Shown here: positions 19,191 through 28,930 of the stretch, piece after piece
How positions within the stretch are numbered: position 1 is the stretch's first letter
Layout of the letters: each line of letters starts with the position of its first letter
Assembly (NCBI RefSeq): GCF_005925345.1
Contig: NZ_SSHJ01000001.1
Coordinates: 372,001 to 436,000, forward strand
Source of the DNA: Pedobacter ureilyticus
GTDB taxonomy: Bacteria; Bacteroidota; Bacteroidia; Sphingobacteriales; Sphingobacteriaceae
DNA: 64,000 nt
Direction: 5' to 3'
Position numbers and translations under genes: made by a program
Notes under the pieces: model-generated
The model's input: the letters and a program-made list of their open reading frames with translations, nothing else
Databases searched by the model: none
What the model was told of the DNA's origin: nothing

Positions 19191-22100
19191 TTATTGCATT
19201 ATTTTTTGAGTTGATATTTCGCCATTTTTTTTCTGAAGAGTGACAATGTAAATTCCATTTGGATAATTAAAAGGTATCTCTATACTATTGTTTCCTTGCA
19301 GTAGTAAATGCGATAGCTTAATTAATATCTTACCAGACATATCATTTACAATAATTTGCGACTGCGTTTGTTCATCGCTATTGATGGTTAAACTTAGCTT
19401 GTTGTTTTTAGCATAACCTTCAAATCCATTTTCGATTAATGCTCTTTTGATGCTTACCGTTGCCAGCAACTCGGCTTTAGCATTGTAATCTATTTGGCGA
19501 AGCTGGTAATAGCTCGTTCCAGCAAGAGGTTTCGGATCTGTAAAACTGTAATTGTTTACCGCTTTGCTATTATCTGTGCCTTTTACACTTCCCAAAATTT
19601 CTGGCTTTTGGCTAGCTGTTAAACGCGTGATCTCAAAATGTGAATTATCGCTTTCTGATGCAGTTTGCCAGCTTAACCGCACTTGGTTACCGGATGGGCT
19701 GCCCCTAAAATACACCAATTGAACAGGGAGCGCCTGTAGCACATTTTCATCTTCGGTAACGCCTTCTAAAGAAAGTGCATAATCCGTAGCGCTTGCTACA
19801 GCCGAGCGACCTAGGGAACTTGTGCCTGTAGATGTATTTGAACCATTTGTATAAAGCCTAAAATATACCGTTGTACCTGGCGATAGTTGCTGTAAATCCG
19901 AAACATTAGAAAGATTTAGCGAAGGTTGTACATCGCCCTCGGTAGCTGTAGCCTGACTAAGCACAACCGGCAGGGCAATACGTTCAAAATTAACACCATC
20001 TAAACTGTATTTCCAGTACCAAACTTTTGCGCCCCCACTCGAAATTCTTATTTTATAATTTAACTTAGTTAAGGATAGTTTTTTAGTTGGTTTAACGGTA
20101 AGTGCAACCTTGAAATACATGTCTGAGGCTACAGCTTTTAGGGTATCTGCTATTACAGCTTCTGTATCAATATTGGTTACCGAAGCAAATGCTCTAGAAA
20201 GCAAAAGTGGATCGCCAGTTGCATTTTCTGTATTTTTAATTCCCGAACCACGTTGAAGTGGACTACTCGTCAAAGCGTTATCTACCAAGGTTGAAGCTAT
20301 TGAGGTTTCGTTCCCATTGGCTTGTGGTGTGGCAAATTGCCAAGCCAGTATTTTTGGAGCTACTACAAAATCTTTGACTGTTCCGTTAACTACAAGTGCA
20401 TAGTCGTTGGCATTGTTTGCTGTAGAACGACCAATTGCTGTAGTACCAGAGCTGATGTTAGAGCCGTTGGTGTATAGCCTAAAATAGATGCTCTGCCCTG
20501 GCAACAAATTTTGCAAAGCCTGTACAGCTGAAAGATCTATTTGCGGCTGCAATTCTCCTTCTACATCGGTTGCTGCAGTTAAAACTACTGGATTGGCTAA
20601 TTTCACAAAATTGGTTCCATCTAAACTGTATTTCCAATACCAAACCTTTGCCCCGCCTCCAGAAATTCTAATTTTGTAGTTAATGCTGCTTAGCGAGAGC
20701 GAATAACTTGGTTTAACACTAATAGCAAAGCCAAAATACATGTGGTTCGCAATGGCCGAAGTGGTATCGCTCACATTACTAGAAGTTGCCACATCTGCAA
20801 CGGCAACAAAAGTTCTAGTTAAGGTTACTGGTGTAGTGTAACTATTGTTTACTAGTTTTAATCCGCTGCCACGATGTAAATCTGTAACCGTAACGGCATT
20901 GTTAGCGATAGCCGCGGTACTTGTACTCTCGTTACCTACACTTTGTGGCGAAGCGAATTGCCAAGCAGCCAACTTGTTTATTGTAGCCGCACTTTCTACA
21001 AACCCTGATACCGAAAGTGCGTAATCATTTGTGGTAGATGCCAATGAAGTGCCAATACCAAACTTGCCCGTACTTGCACCGTTTACGTATAACCTAAAAT
21101 AGACGGTTTTATCTGACGATATTTTTTGCAGATCTGCAATATTAGCTAAATCAATGGTGGAAAGCGATGTAGTGCTAGCATTATTGAAACGAAATGGTTT
21201 GGCTAAAAACTTATAGTTAACACCATCTAAACTATATTTCCAGTACCAAACTTGCCCACCATCAGTAGCAGATAATAGACGAATATCTATTCCTGTTAAA
21301 GACAGCTGTTGTGCCGTTTTGGGGTTAATAGAAAACTGATAAAATAGGTGATTAGCCACAGCGCTAGTGGTATCGGCAGAACCATCTGGTGTTGCCAAGC
21401 TAGCCGCGGCCGCAAAGCCACGAGTGATATTTACATTGCCATTTGCATTTTGTGTAGTTAAACCGCTTCCTCTGGTTAATATAGAAGTATTTACTTGTTG
21501 ATGGTTGTAGCTTGAAGCTGCACTTATTTCTGCGCCATTATACGATGGAGTGGCAAACTGCCAAGCTAGCAATACAGCGTTAGCTCTTTCTGTTCTCGTA
21601 TTTTTACGTTTGTATATAGCAATATCATCTATACTTAAACGGCCGTTATTTCCTGAGATTAATGCAAACTTGTTGATACGAAAACGCACATTTCCCGATA
21701 AATCCATTGCAATGGTAGCTTGTTGTTTTACACCTTGATGGGTGGTAAAAACTGGCCCAATGGCTTGCCAACTAACGCCTTGATTTTTTGAGTATTCTAA
21801 CTGCCACCTAGACACACTATCTGTAGCATAACTACTATGTTGTACTGTTACTTTCGAAGCACCTTCTGCGACATCAAAATTCATCTGCAAATAAGCAGAA
21901 CTGGTATTGTTTTGCGCCATGCGCACTGAATACAGACCACTAGTTTGCCTATCGTTATTATAACTACCGCCCACTATGGCGTTGCTCAACAACCAAGAAC
22001 CTGTTCTAAAAGTTACATTTGCAGCGGCATAGGTAGATTTTAGAGGATTGGCTTCTTCAAAATCCTCTGGAAACTGTCGGTATAGATCTCCTAATTCGTT

Positions 22101-22919
22101 ATATTTTGAAAACACCTTAGTCATTACAGGATAATGATCTGAGGGGATTTTACCGTTATAGGTATCTAACAAAACATCGTAACTGCTGGCTCGTAAATTA
22201 TTCGTTAAAAAAATATGATCTATTCTCGTTTTTCTATAATCAATTACAAAGCCATTGCCAGTACCTCGTTCTTTTTCGTGGTTAACAGCAGCCAAGTTGT
22301 AACTATCTTTTAAAGTTCCGGCATTGTTTAGTGAGAGATAATTTACATTAAACTGATCGAAATTTAAATCACCTAGAAAAATAGCCGCTGTATTTCCTGC
22401 TATCTCCGTAATTTTCTGTTTTACCAGCGCTACGCTATTGGTACGAGCTTCTGTACCTACATGATCAAAATGTGTAGAAAAAACGTAGAAATTTAGTCCT
22501 GATAAGTTGTCTTTAAGATGAGCCCAAATACAAATGCGTTCAAATTTAGCATCCCAACCCTTACTTTCTACATTGGGTGTAGCCGATAACCAGAAATGCC
22601 CCTGTCCTTGTAAGGAAAGCCTGTTGGCGTTGTACATAATTCCTGTCGGGATTTTATGAAATACTCCAACACTATCAAACCTTGGCATTGCTCCTACAAG
22701 ATAACCTACCATATCGGCTTCGGTCTCTTGTAGACCAACCACATCGAACTTGTATTTCTCGATTAAGTTGACTACTAATTGCTTTCTATCATCCCACGAA
22801 TTATCGCCATCGTCTAAAGTATTTCCACGAAGATTATAGCTAGCAATAGACAGTTCTTGTCCATTAACCCTACTGCTGGCCAACCAGCAAAGCAAGATTA
22901 CCAATACCCTAAATTTCAT
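19191..22919 (-). CDS. Large type IX-secreted EEP-fold enzyme
   Basis: 1242 residues with signal peptide (FRVLVILLCWLASSRVNG). Residues about 22-270 are a full EEP-fold catalytic domain (IASYNLRGN, VVGLQETEADM, FLGDLNFD, PSDHYPVMT). Residues about 285-440 form a module FPEDFEEANP ... GRLSIDDIAIYKRK. From about 450 to 1055 there are three repeats of a module starting LAWQFA(T/S)P and holding L-x-RGSGL and VWYWKYSLDG. About 1065-1150 is a fibronectin-like stretch (LPVQLVYFRG), and the end (INSDEQTQSQIIVNDMSGK ... GIYIVTLQKKNGEISTQKI) is a type A type IX sorting domain, so the protein is displayed on or released from the cell surface. It probably cuts nucleic acid or phospholipid headgroups; which one is unknown. 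Confidence 0.85.
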   Translation of the reverse strand: MKFRVLVILLCWLASSRVNGQELSIASYNLRGNTLDDGDNSWDDRKQLVVNLIEKYKFDVVGLQETEADMVGYLVGAMPRFDSVGVFHKIPTGIMYNANRLSLQGQGHFWLSATPNVESKGWDAKFERICIWAHLKDNLSGLNFYVFSTHFDHVGTEARTNSVALVKQKITEIAGNTAAIFLGDLNFDQFNVNYLSLNNAGTLKDSYNLAAVNHEKERGTGNGFVIDYRKTRIDHIFLTNNLRASSYDVLLDTYNGKIPSDHYPVMTKVFSKYNELGDLYRQFPEDFEEANPLKSTYAAANVTFRTGSWLLSNAIVGGSYNNDRQTSGLYSVRMAQNNTSSAYLQMNFDVAEGASKVTVQHSSYATDSVSRWQLEYSKNQGVSWQAIGPVFTTHQGVKQQATIAMDLSGNVRFRINKFALISGNNGRLSIDDIAIYKRKNTRTERANAVLLAWQFATPSYNGAEISAASSYNHQQVNTSILTRGSGLTTQNANGNVNITRGFAAAASLATPDGSADTTSAVANHLFYQFSINPKTAQQLSLTGIDIRLLSATDGGQVWYWKYSLDGVNYKFLAKPFRFNNASTTSLSTIDLANIADLQKISSDKTVYFRLYVNGASTGKFGIGTSLASTTNDYALSVSGFVESAATINKLAAWQFASPQSVGNESTSTAAIANNAVTVTDLHRGSGLKLVNNSYTTPVTLTRTFVAVADVATSSNVSDTTSAIANHMYFGFAISVKPSYSLSLSSINYKIRISGGGAKVWYWKYSLDGTNFVKLANPVVLTAATDVEGELQPQIDLSAVQALQNLLPGQSIYFRLYTNGSNISSGTTAIGRSTANNANDYALVVNGTVKDFVVAPKILAWQFATPQANGNETSIASTLVDNALTSSPLQRGSGIKNTENATGDPLLLSRAFASVTNIDTEAVIADTLKAVASDMYFKVALTVKPTKKLSLTKLNYKIRISSGGAKVWYWKYSLDGVNFERIALPVVLSQATATEGDVQPSLNLSNVSDLQQLSPGTTVYFRLYTNGSNTSTGTSSLGRSAVASATDYALSLEGVTEDENVLQALPVQLVYFRGSPSGNQVRLSWQTASESDNSHFEITRLTASQKPEILGSVKGTDNSKAVNNYSFTDPKPLAGTSYYQLRQIDYNAKAELLATVSIKRALIENGFEGYAKNNKLSLTINSDEQTQSQIIVNDMSGKILIKLSHLLLQGNNSIEIPFNYPNGIYIVTLQKKNGEISTQKIMQ

Positions 22920-22948
22920 CAGATTTGTATTTGATTTTAGTGACGAAC

Positions 22949-22987
22949 AACCATCTTGACTTTGTTCAAATAAAAATCAAGATGGTT
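22949..22987 (-). other. Intergenic hairpin inside the operon
   Basis: AACCATCTTGA (22949-22959) pairs with TCAAGATGGTT (22977-22987). There is no good T run on the minus strand, so it may be an mRNA-processing or stability stem between two cotranscribed genes and not a full terminator. Confidence 0.45.
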
Positions 22988-23027
22988 TATGTTATCATTA
23001 GCACTAAGCGATAAGACTTCGCAATGC

Positions 23028-23606
23028 TTATTTTTTGTATACAGCAAAGTCATCTATGCTTAACCTACCGTTGTTAATTGAAGGATCTTCTTTATCATCT
23101 CCCAAACCTAGTTTCACAATCCTAAAACGTACTTTTCCTTCAAGATCAAGATCATACTCGGCCTTTTCCTTCGTTTTGCTTTTTGCTTCAATTATATCGC
23201 CAGCAATTTTCCATTTTTTGCCACCATTTACAGAATATTCTAGTTTGAATTTGCAAGGTTTATCGGCCTTTGCCGCATACGAGCTGTACCAGAAAGTCAC
23301 TTTCGAAGCCCCCTCTTCCAAATCAAAATCGGTGCGTAAATAATAATCCATTTTATTAGCGCCCAACATCCTGATGGCGCAAGTTCCAGTAACTGGCTTA
23401 TCATTTTCAAAATTGTCTATTTTTGCGCCGAACATGGTCCACACACCAGTTTTAAGCGACACACTTTTCTTTTTATAGTTATCTTGTTCGCCTTTGTTCT
23501 CGAAACTCTCAGGAAAATCTGGGTAGATCTCCCCTTTTTGTGCTTTCGCTTTAACAGCTAAGCTTAGCATTAGCGCAACGGCCAATAAAATTTTTGCAGC
23601 TCTCAT
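23028..23606 (-). CDS. Secreted single-module protein
   Basis: 192 residues with signal peptide AAKILLAVALMLSLAVKAKAQ. The whole mature protein (IYPDFPESFENKGEQDNYK ... GRLSIDDFAVYKK) is one copy of the module that is also inside the large EEP-fold protein (about 285-440) and the DUF5689 protein. The module recalls the jelly-roll adhesion/carbohydrate-binding type found in MAM or choice-of-anchor domains, to judge from SKVTFWYSSYA and WKIAGDIIEAKSKTK; this is inference. It has no type IX sorting end of its own. It may bind the substrate or a partner of the surface complex. Confidence 0.7.
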   Translation of the reverse strand: MRAAKILLAVALMLSLAVKAKAQKGEIYPDFPESFENKGEQDNYKKKSVSLKTGVWTMFGAKIDNFENDKPVTGTCAIRMLGANKMDYYLRTDFDLEEGASKVTFWYSSYAAKADKPCKFKLEYSVNGGKKWKIAGDIIEAKSKTKEKAEYDLDLEGKVRFRIVKLGLGDDKEDPSINNGRLSIDDFAVYKK

Positions 23607-23615
23607 AAATCGCTC

Positions 23616-25406
23616 TTATTTAATTAGTTTTTTACTTGCAGTAATTTGATCTCCGTTGAGTGAGATCACATAAATTCCATTATTTAATGTTATTGGCACT
23701 TGTAGTTCATTTTTCCCAACTTGTGCACGAACAGTTCCTTTGTAAATTGTACGACCAGAAATATCAACTAAGCTGACGTTTACATTTCCTGCAGTGGCAA
23801 CCTCAAAATTCAAATTCAACATCTCATTTCTAAAGTACGCTACCCAGTCTGAGTTGCTTAATGATACCTTAACAGGGATGATCTGCGATAACTCGAAATC
23901 TCCATTTTGATCTACTTGACGAAGTTGATAGTAATTTATGCCGTTTTGTGGCATATAATCAGTAAAGCTATAGGTTTGGGTCTGGTCAGAATTTCCACTA
24001 CCAGTGACCTTCCCTAAACTTACAGCAGAGTTGTCTGTTTGAATGCGAAGCACTTCGAAATAAGCATTTTGTCTTTCTGAGGCTGTAGCCCAATTTAAAA
24101 GTACATTTCTACCATTGTTTTTACCCACAAAAGAGATTAGCTTAACAGGAAGCGTACTTTCTACTGTACCATTTAAAGATATTACATAAGTATTTTCATC
24201 AGTAGAAATTCCAAGCCCTGTTGAACCCGTGGTTCCGTTAGAACCTTGTACATACAATCGGAAATAAACGGTAGTGCTAGGAGTTAAGTTTTGTAAGCCT
24301 GCTATTCCAGACAAATCAACATCAGGCATATTTACGCCTGCCGTGGCCGTACCTGCATTATAATAAACGGCACCTAAATCAGTAAAGTTTGTTCCATCTG
24401 TGCTATATCTCCACAACCATGTTTTTGCACCACCGCCACTGGCTCTAATTTTAGATCGTAAGGTAGCTAACGAAGCCTTGTAATTGGCAGAAGGTTTAAC
24501 TTCAAAACCAAAGTAAAGGTTATTTGCGATGGCATCTGCAATATCGGTAGTAGCAGCAACTGCGGTAGCAACTGTAGCCCCAGCCACAAATGCTCCAGGA
24601 TAAGTGATATCCACGTTTGAACTGTTCTTATTACGCAAACCAGCACCACGCACTAAAGAAGAAGTTTCTAAACCTGCATTTTTAACATTTGCCTCAATTG
24701 AAGTTTCGTTACCAGCACTTAAGGGATCAAATAACTGCCAAGCTAATATACTGGTTGGGGCCGTAGCTGGTTTAACATTTCCATTTACTGATAATGCTGC
24801 CTCTAAATTAGTTAATGATCTACCTATAGCCGTAGTACTAGATGTATTGCCTGCACCTCCATGATATATCCTAAAAGTAATAACAGTACCGGCAGGCACA
24901 TTTTGTAACGCTGCTATGCCAGATACGTCGATAGTTTGCAAGGCTCCATTACCCGCAGCAGCGCCACTATATGCGATACGAGTTCCAGCGTCTTGAAACG
25001 CCCCTGCACCTATTTTATATCTTAATAAAAACCATCTGCTCGTGTTGCTAACACGTGCCTTGAATATAATATCCTCTATCGATAAAGTGTAGTTGTTTTT
25101 TCCATTAACACTAAATTCAAAATAATCTCCATTCGCAATTGCCGTTTGTTCGCCAGAATCATCGTTAGTAGTTGCTACTTTTGGAGATGTTGAAAAAGCA
25201 TTCGCTAAAGTTGTTCTTATTAGTCCATCTCCTATACCTACTGACGTGGCATCTAGATTAAAATCTGTACCAGCAACTAACAACGGCGTTGAAGTGTCAT
25301 TAATACCAATAGTATGCCAAGTGGCAATTTGCGCATAAATAGTACTACTAAACAACACCAAAATGAGTGCTGTTAAAGCAATGTTTTTTTTGTAAAATTT
25401 TCTCAT
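23616..25406 (-). CDS. Type IX-secreted repeat protein
   Basis: About 596 residues from the Met of RKFYKKNIALTALILVLFSS, whose signal peptide is the reason for choosing this start over the upstream in-frame Met. Two copies of the LAWQ-x-x-x-P/RG-x-GL module fill residues about 30-400 (the first is a divergent copy beginning ATWHTIGIND), followed by a fibronectin-like segment (LPVKLISFVGKNNGRNVLLNW) and a C-terminal type A type IX sorting domain (NVNVSLVDISGRTIYKG ... GIYVISLNGDQITASKKLI). No catalytic domain is seen. It lies 9 bases from the single-module gene and 49 from the DUF5689 gene, so it is probably a surface-exposed accessory of the same complex. Confidence 0.75.
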   Translation of the reverse strand: MRKFYKKNIALTALILVLFSSTIYAQIATWHTIGINDTSTPLLVAGTDFNLDATSVGIGDGLIRTTLANAFSTSPKVATTNDDSGEQTAIANGDYFEFSVNGKNNYTLSIEDIIFKARVSNTSRWFLLRYKIGAGAFQDAGTRIAYSGAAAGNGALQTIDVSGIAALQNVPAGTVITFRIYHGGAGNTSSTTAIGRSLTNLEAALSVNGNVKPATAPTSILAWQLFDPLSAGNETSIEANVKNAGLETSSLVRGAGLRNKNSSNVDITYPGAFVAGATVATAVAATTDIADAIANNLYFGFEVKPSANYKASLATLRSKIRASGGGAKTWLWRYSTDGTNFTDLGAVYYNAGTATAGVNMPDVDLSGIAGLQNLTPSTTVYFRLYVQGSNGTTGSTGLGISTDENTYVISLNGTVESTLPVKLISFVGKNNGRNVLLNWATASERQNAYFEVLRIQTDNSAVSLGKVTGSGNSDQTQTYSFTDYMPQNGINYYQLRQVDQNGDFELSQIIPVKVSLSNSDWVAYFRNEMLNLNFEVATAGNVNVSLVDISGRTIYKGTVRAQVGKNELQVPITLNNGIYVISLNGDQITASKKLIK

Positions 25407-25455
25407 AACATAGTTTTTTAAGTTTTTATATTTTTTTGAAAATAGTAAGCCCACG

Positions 25456-27351
25456 TTATTGCGTTAGTTTACCTCCTATAGTTAATACTTCATTTGTTGT
25501 TGAAGCTGCTGTACGACCTATTGAAAATGAACCAGACCCAATATTAGTAAAGCCCCAACAGTACATCCTCAAGGTTACGGTAGCTCCAGCAGGTATGTTC
25601 TGTAATTCAGAAGTTTGATACAAATAGTAAGTAGGCATCTCTACGCCTTCCCCGTCCGTTCCTTCATAGTTCATATCGCCAGTACCAATGGTTTCTTTAA
25701 AATTAATTCCATCTAAACTGTAGTACCATTTATGGTTTTTTGCACCAGCACCACTTCTTCTTAATCTCGTGTTAATGGCCGTTAAAGAAAGCGTATGACC
25801 CGGCTCAACAACAAATCTTGCTTGGTAGTAAACATCTTGATTTACCGCCAAGGCTTTTGTAGCGGTAACTTGTGCACCAGCTGCATTAGATGCAAAAGCT
25901 CTTGATAAAGTAGAAGCATTTAAACCAATACCCCTTGTTAAAATAGCGCCGGAAATCCCACTATTTGATGAAGTTGCTATTTTGCTTACTTCGTTACCTG
26001 CAGCGGCTGGGGTACCAAACTGCCACGCAACTATATTTTCATATTCTGGAATTGGATTAGTGATTGGTCCTCCATCTTCAGGGTTTTTATATACCGCAAA
26101 ATCGTCCATACTAAACCTCCCATTTTGGTTATTGGTAGTTGATTCGCCTATGCCCACTTTGCCAATCCTGAAACGAACCTGGCCTCGTATATCCATTAAA
26201 AAGGTAAATTGCTTTTTAACTTTACTAACAGTTAAAATATCCTCGCCAACTTGTGTCCAGGTTACACCTTGATTTTGCGAATATTCTACTCTCCAGGTAG
26301 AGCCTAAATCTGCAGAAGCTCCATAAGAACCTGCCCATAGTGTTATTTTAGTTGCACCGTTGGGCAAATCGTAGTTCATGGTACACCATGAGCTGGTAGC
26401 CGAAGCACCTACTAAACGAAGTGCATAACTTCCCGAAATTGGCAAATCGTTGCCCGTATTTCCTAGATAGATATTTTGCAAGGTATAACTTCCAGTGGCT
26501 AAATTCCCTGTTTTGGTAGAATAGCCATCGGCAAATAAACTGGCATCTCCAGTTTCAAATTTCTCTGGAAAATTTTCGTAAATCCTACCGCTCTCTGCTT
26601 CTACACTTTGTGAATTTACCAGCCACAGTTGCTTTTTATTTTCGCCATTAGCATTATTATTCCATCTGGCAATAGCGGTATAAGAAGCGTTAAGCGCTAC
26701 CGCCTTGGTAGCGAAATTAGCGGAAGCTTCTGTGTGTATAATTCCGGTGTTGTTATTATTTTCAGAAACTACCACATCACCCGCAAGTGTACCGCCTGCC
26801 TCGGCATTTACGTGCGCAATTTTAACTAAAGTGCCTTCATAATCGGCAAATTTCAAATTCAGCGTGTTTAAATCAACCAACATAGGCTCAAACGCCCGGT
26901 TGGTTGCTATTCTGCTAACTTGATCTAAAGAAGATAGTTTGACCTGTAAAGTTCCATTATTTCTGATCAGGTTAGCGCCATCCACCCGTACCACTACCGA
27001 GTCACCTACATTAAAAGATACAGGCTGGTTACCTACAACAATCTCTATACCCCTAGTTAAGGTTCTAGAGGTTTGTTGCATAGCAAAAACTCCTGCAGGA
27101 ATGTTCCCAGCGCTTGCGTCTGAAACAATAACACCCGTAATTTTATCGGCACCATCCATATTTTCCTTGGTCAAAACCACATCAGCGCCTTTATGTAATT
27201 TGCGTATATCTAAAATAGATATGAATTGATTTGGCGTACCCGAAGCTGGAAAAATATCTTGTTTGATACAGGATGTGATTGTTAAAATGCCATATAATAG
27301 TATCGCAAATCCGAAACGCTTCTGAAATAACTTAGGTCTTATAGGTTTCAT
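25456..27351 (-). CDS. DUF5689 lipoprotein
   Basis: About 631 residues from the Met of MKPIRPKLFQKR; the signal peptide ends at a lipobox (ILTITSCIKQD), which fixes this start over two upstream Mets. Residues about 30-240 match DUF5689 (ISILDIRKLHKGADVVL, ITGVIVSDASAGNIPAG, a predicted OB-like fold). Then follow one copy of the FPEKFE...FSMDDFAVYKN module and one copy of the AWQFGTP...RGIGL module. DUF5689 lipoproteins usually sit next to SusC/SusD pairs and are taken to bind ligand on the surface. Here it is directly downstream of susD. Confidence 0.8.
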   Translation of the reverse strand: MKPIRPKLFQKRFGFAILLYGILTITSCIKQDIFPASGTPNQFISILDIRKLHKGADVVLTKENMDGADKITGVIVSDASAGNIPAGVFAMQQTSRTLTRGIEIVVGNQPVSFNVGDSVVVRVDGANLIRNNGTLQVKLSSLDQVSRIATNRAFEPMLVDLNTLNLKFADYEGTLVKIAHVNAEAGGTLAGDVVVSENNNNTGIIHTEASANFATKAVALNASYTAIARWNNNANGENKKQLWLVNSQSVEAESGRIYENFPEKFETGDASLFADGYSTKTGNLATGSYTLQNIYLGNTGNDLPISGSYALRLVGASATSSWCTMNYDLPNGATKITLWAGSYGASADLGSTWRVEYSQNQGVTWTQVGEDILTVSKVKKQFTFLMDIRGQVRFRIGKVGIGESTTNNQNGRFSMDDFAVYKNPEDGGPITNPIPEYENIVAWQFGTPAAAGNEVSKIATSSNSGISGAILTRGIGLNASTLSRAFASNAAGAQVTATKALAVNQDVYYQARFVVEPGHTLSLTAINTRLRRSGAGAKNHKWYYSLDGINFKETIGTGDMNYEGTDGEGVEMPTYYLYQTSELQNIPAGATVTLRMYCWGFTNIGSGSFSIGRTAASTTNEVLTIGGKLTQ

Positions 27352-27413
27352 TTTTTCAACATTTTTAATGCTCTTTAAAGCAGATGTTCTTCTATTTTGC
27401 ATTTGGGGATCTG

Positions 27414-28919
27414 TTATTTTTGCCACCATACGTTTGTGCTCAGGTTATCGGCGCCCATACGAGCTACCGCTTCTAAATAGCTACTTTTATTTAAGGATTG
27501 CACCGTTACAGGATAGTATAGTCTAGAAGGCATCTCTCCTCCATTTTTTACACCAGGACCAATAGGCAATGTTGGTTTTTTAGTTCTTCTGTACTCGAAC
27601 CATTGTTGGAAATCGGTAAAGAATAAGGTAAAATACTTTTGTACCATTATTTTCTCCATCTTCTCGTCTAAGGTTGCCGCATCCAACCAAGCTACCTCGG
27701 TGTTGGTAGTTAAGAAGCTAGCGGGCATGGTTAAACCCCAATGTTCTACAGCGGCTTTAACACCCAAATCGTAATAGGTTTTTGGATTACCATCTATATA
27801 GCCCTTTAAAGCGGCCTCTGCTAAAATAAATTGAAGCTCGGCATAGTTCATGATGTTGCCCAATAGTGGCTCTAACTTCAAAGCGGTAACATAACTTGAA
27901 CCTCTCGCCGGAATATTACCATCGGCATAACCGCTTTGAATACCTTTATATTCGTTATCTATTTTAGTAGCCCAAATAGCTAAACGCGGATCGCCTGCCT
28001 CGGCTAAAGTATTTACAAAAAATTCACTTAGCGATCCTGTTCCACTAAAATCTACATCTCTGTAGCCAGCAAATGGCGACCTTAACGGAAAGTTTTCTCC
28101 AGTTAAACGCAATATGGCAGACTCTGCATTACTTGTAAAAATGGGATACGTTATTGGAGAAGCAACCATATCAGCAATTTGTTGAACGGCTGTTTTACCA
28201 TTAGCTATAGGCTCCACTTTTGCAGAAACACGCATTAGCAACCTAAGGTAAAGCGAGTTGCCAAATTTCCTCCATCTATCAAGCTCTATCGAACTCGTTG
28301 CCGAACTTCCGTAAAGCGCATCTAACTGCTTTTGGTTTTCGGTAAAAAGCTGTGCGGTAAGCAATCCAGAAAGCAAAGTGTTTGCCTCCTCTAATTTTCT
28401 GAAAATATCTTTATAAATATTTTCCTGTTGATCAAAAGAAGGTGTAAATGTATAGTCTTTGCCTTTATTAGCCTGCGAATAAGGTACATCTCCCCAAGTG
28501 TCTGTAATTAATGAAGTTGTCCACGCATCTAATATGTTACCAATGGCCATGTAAGGTTCCGATTGCCCACTTGTAGCATTTCTATTTGCTGCCGCAAGTT
28601 GATAAATATCTAGAAAATTGGTTTTTTCCAGGTACCAAGCGTTCCAAATGGGATCAGATTGATTAGGTCTAACAATATATCTGTGAATTTCGATCTGTTC
28701 GTTTAAAGGTACGAACACCTGAGCAAGCTGGTTATTGATCTGAAAGCTTCTGGTAATATTATTTTGAACTACGCTATATAATGCTGGGTTAAGCAACCTT
28801 TCTGGTGAGGCAACGGCTACGGCATTAGGGTTTCGGTTTAATTCTTGATAGCTTTTTTTACAAGCGCATATCAGTAAGATGCAAACTATTAAAATATGTA
28901 TGTATGATTTTATTTTCAT
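27414..28919 (-). CDS. SusD/RagB outer-membrane lipoprotein
   Basis: About 501 residues from MKIKSYIHILIVCILLICAC, a lipoprotein signal with Cys near residue 20. The N-terminus YQELNRNPNAVAVASPERLL and the TPR-like helices (LAQVFVPLNEQ, AIGNILDAWTTSLITDTWGDVPYS, LQFILAEAALKG) are characteristic of the SusD-like group. The protein forms the lid of the SusC channel and binds the substrate outside the cell. An alternative start at 28931 overlaps the susC stop but would push the lipobox too far in. Substrate cannot be told from the sequence alone. Confidence 0.88.
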   Translation of the reverse strand: MKIKSYIHILIVCILLICACKKSYQELNRNPNAVAVASPERLLNPALYSVVQNNITRSFQINNQLAQVFVPLNEQIEIHRYIVRPNQSDPIWNAWYLEKTNFLDIYQLAAANRNATSGQSEPYMAIGNILDAWTTSLITDTWGDVPYSQANKGKDYTFTPSFDQQENIYKDIFRKLEEANTLLSGLLTAQLFTENQKQLDALYGSSATSSIELDRWRKFGNSLYLRLLMRVSAKVEPIANGKTAVQQIADMVASPITYPIFTSNAESAILRLTGENFPLRSPFAGYRDVDFSGTGSLSEFFVNTLAEAGDPRLAIWATKIDNEYKGIQSGYADGNIPARGSSYVTALKLEPLLGNIMNYAELQFILAEAALKGYIDGNPKTYYDLGVKAAVEHWGLTMPASFLTTNTEVAWLDAATLDEKMEKIMVQKYFTLFFTDFQQWFEYRRTKKPTLPIGPGVKNGGEMPSRLYYPVTVQSLNKSSYLEAVARMGADNLSTNVWWQK

Positions 28920-28930
28920 ATTGCCTATCA

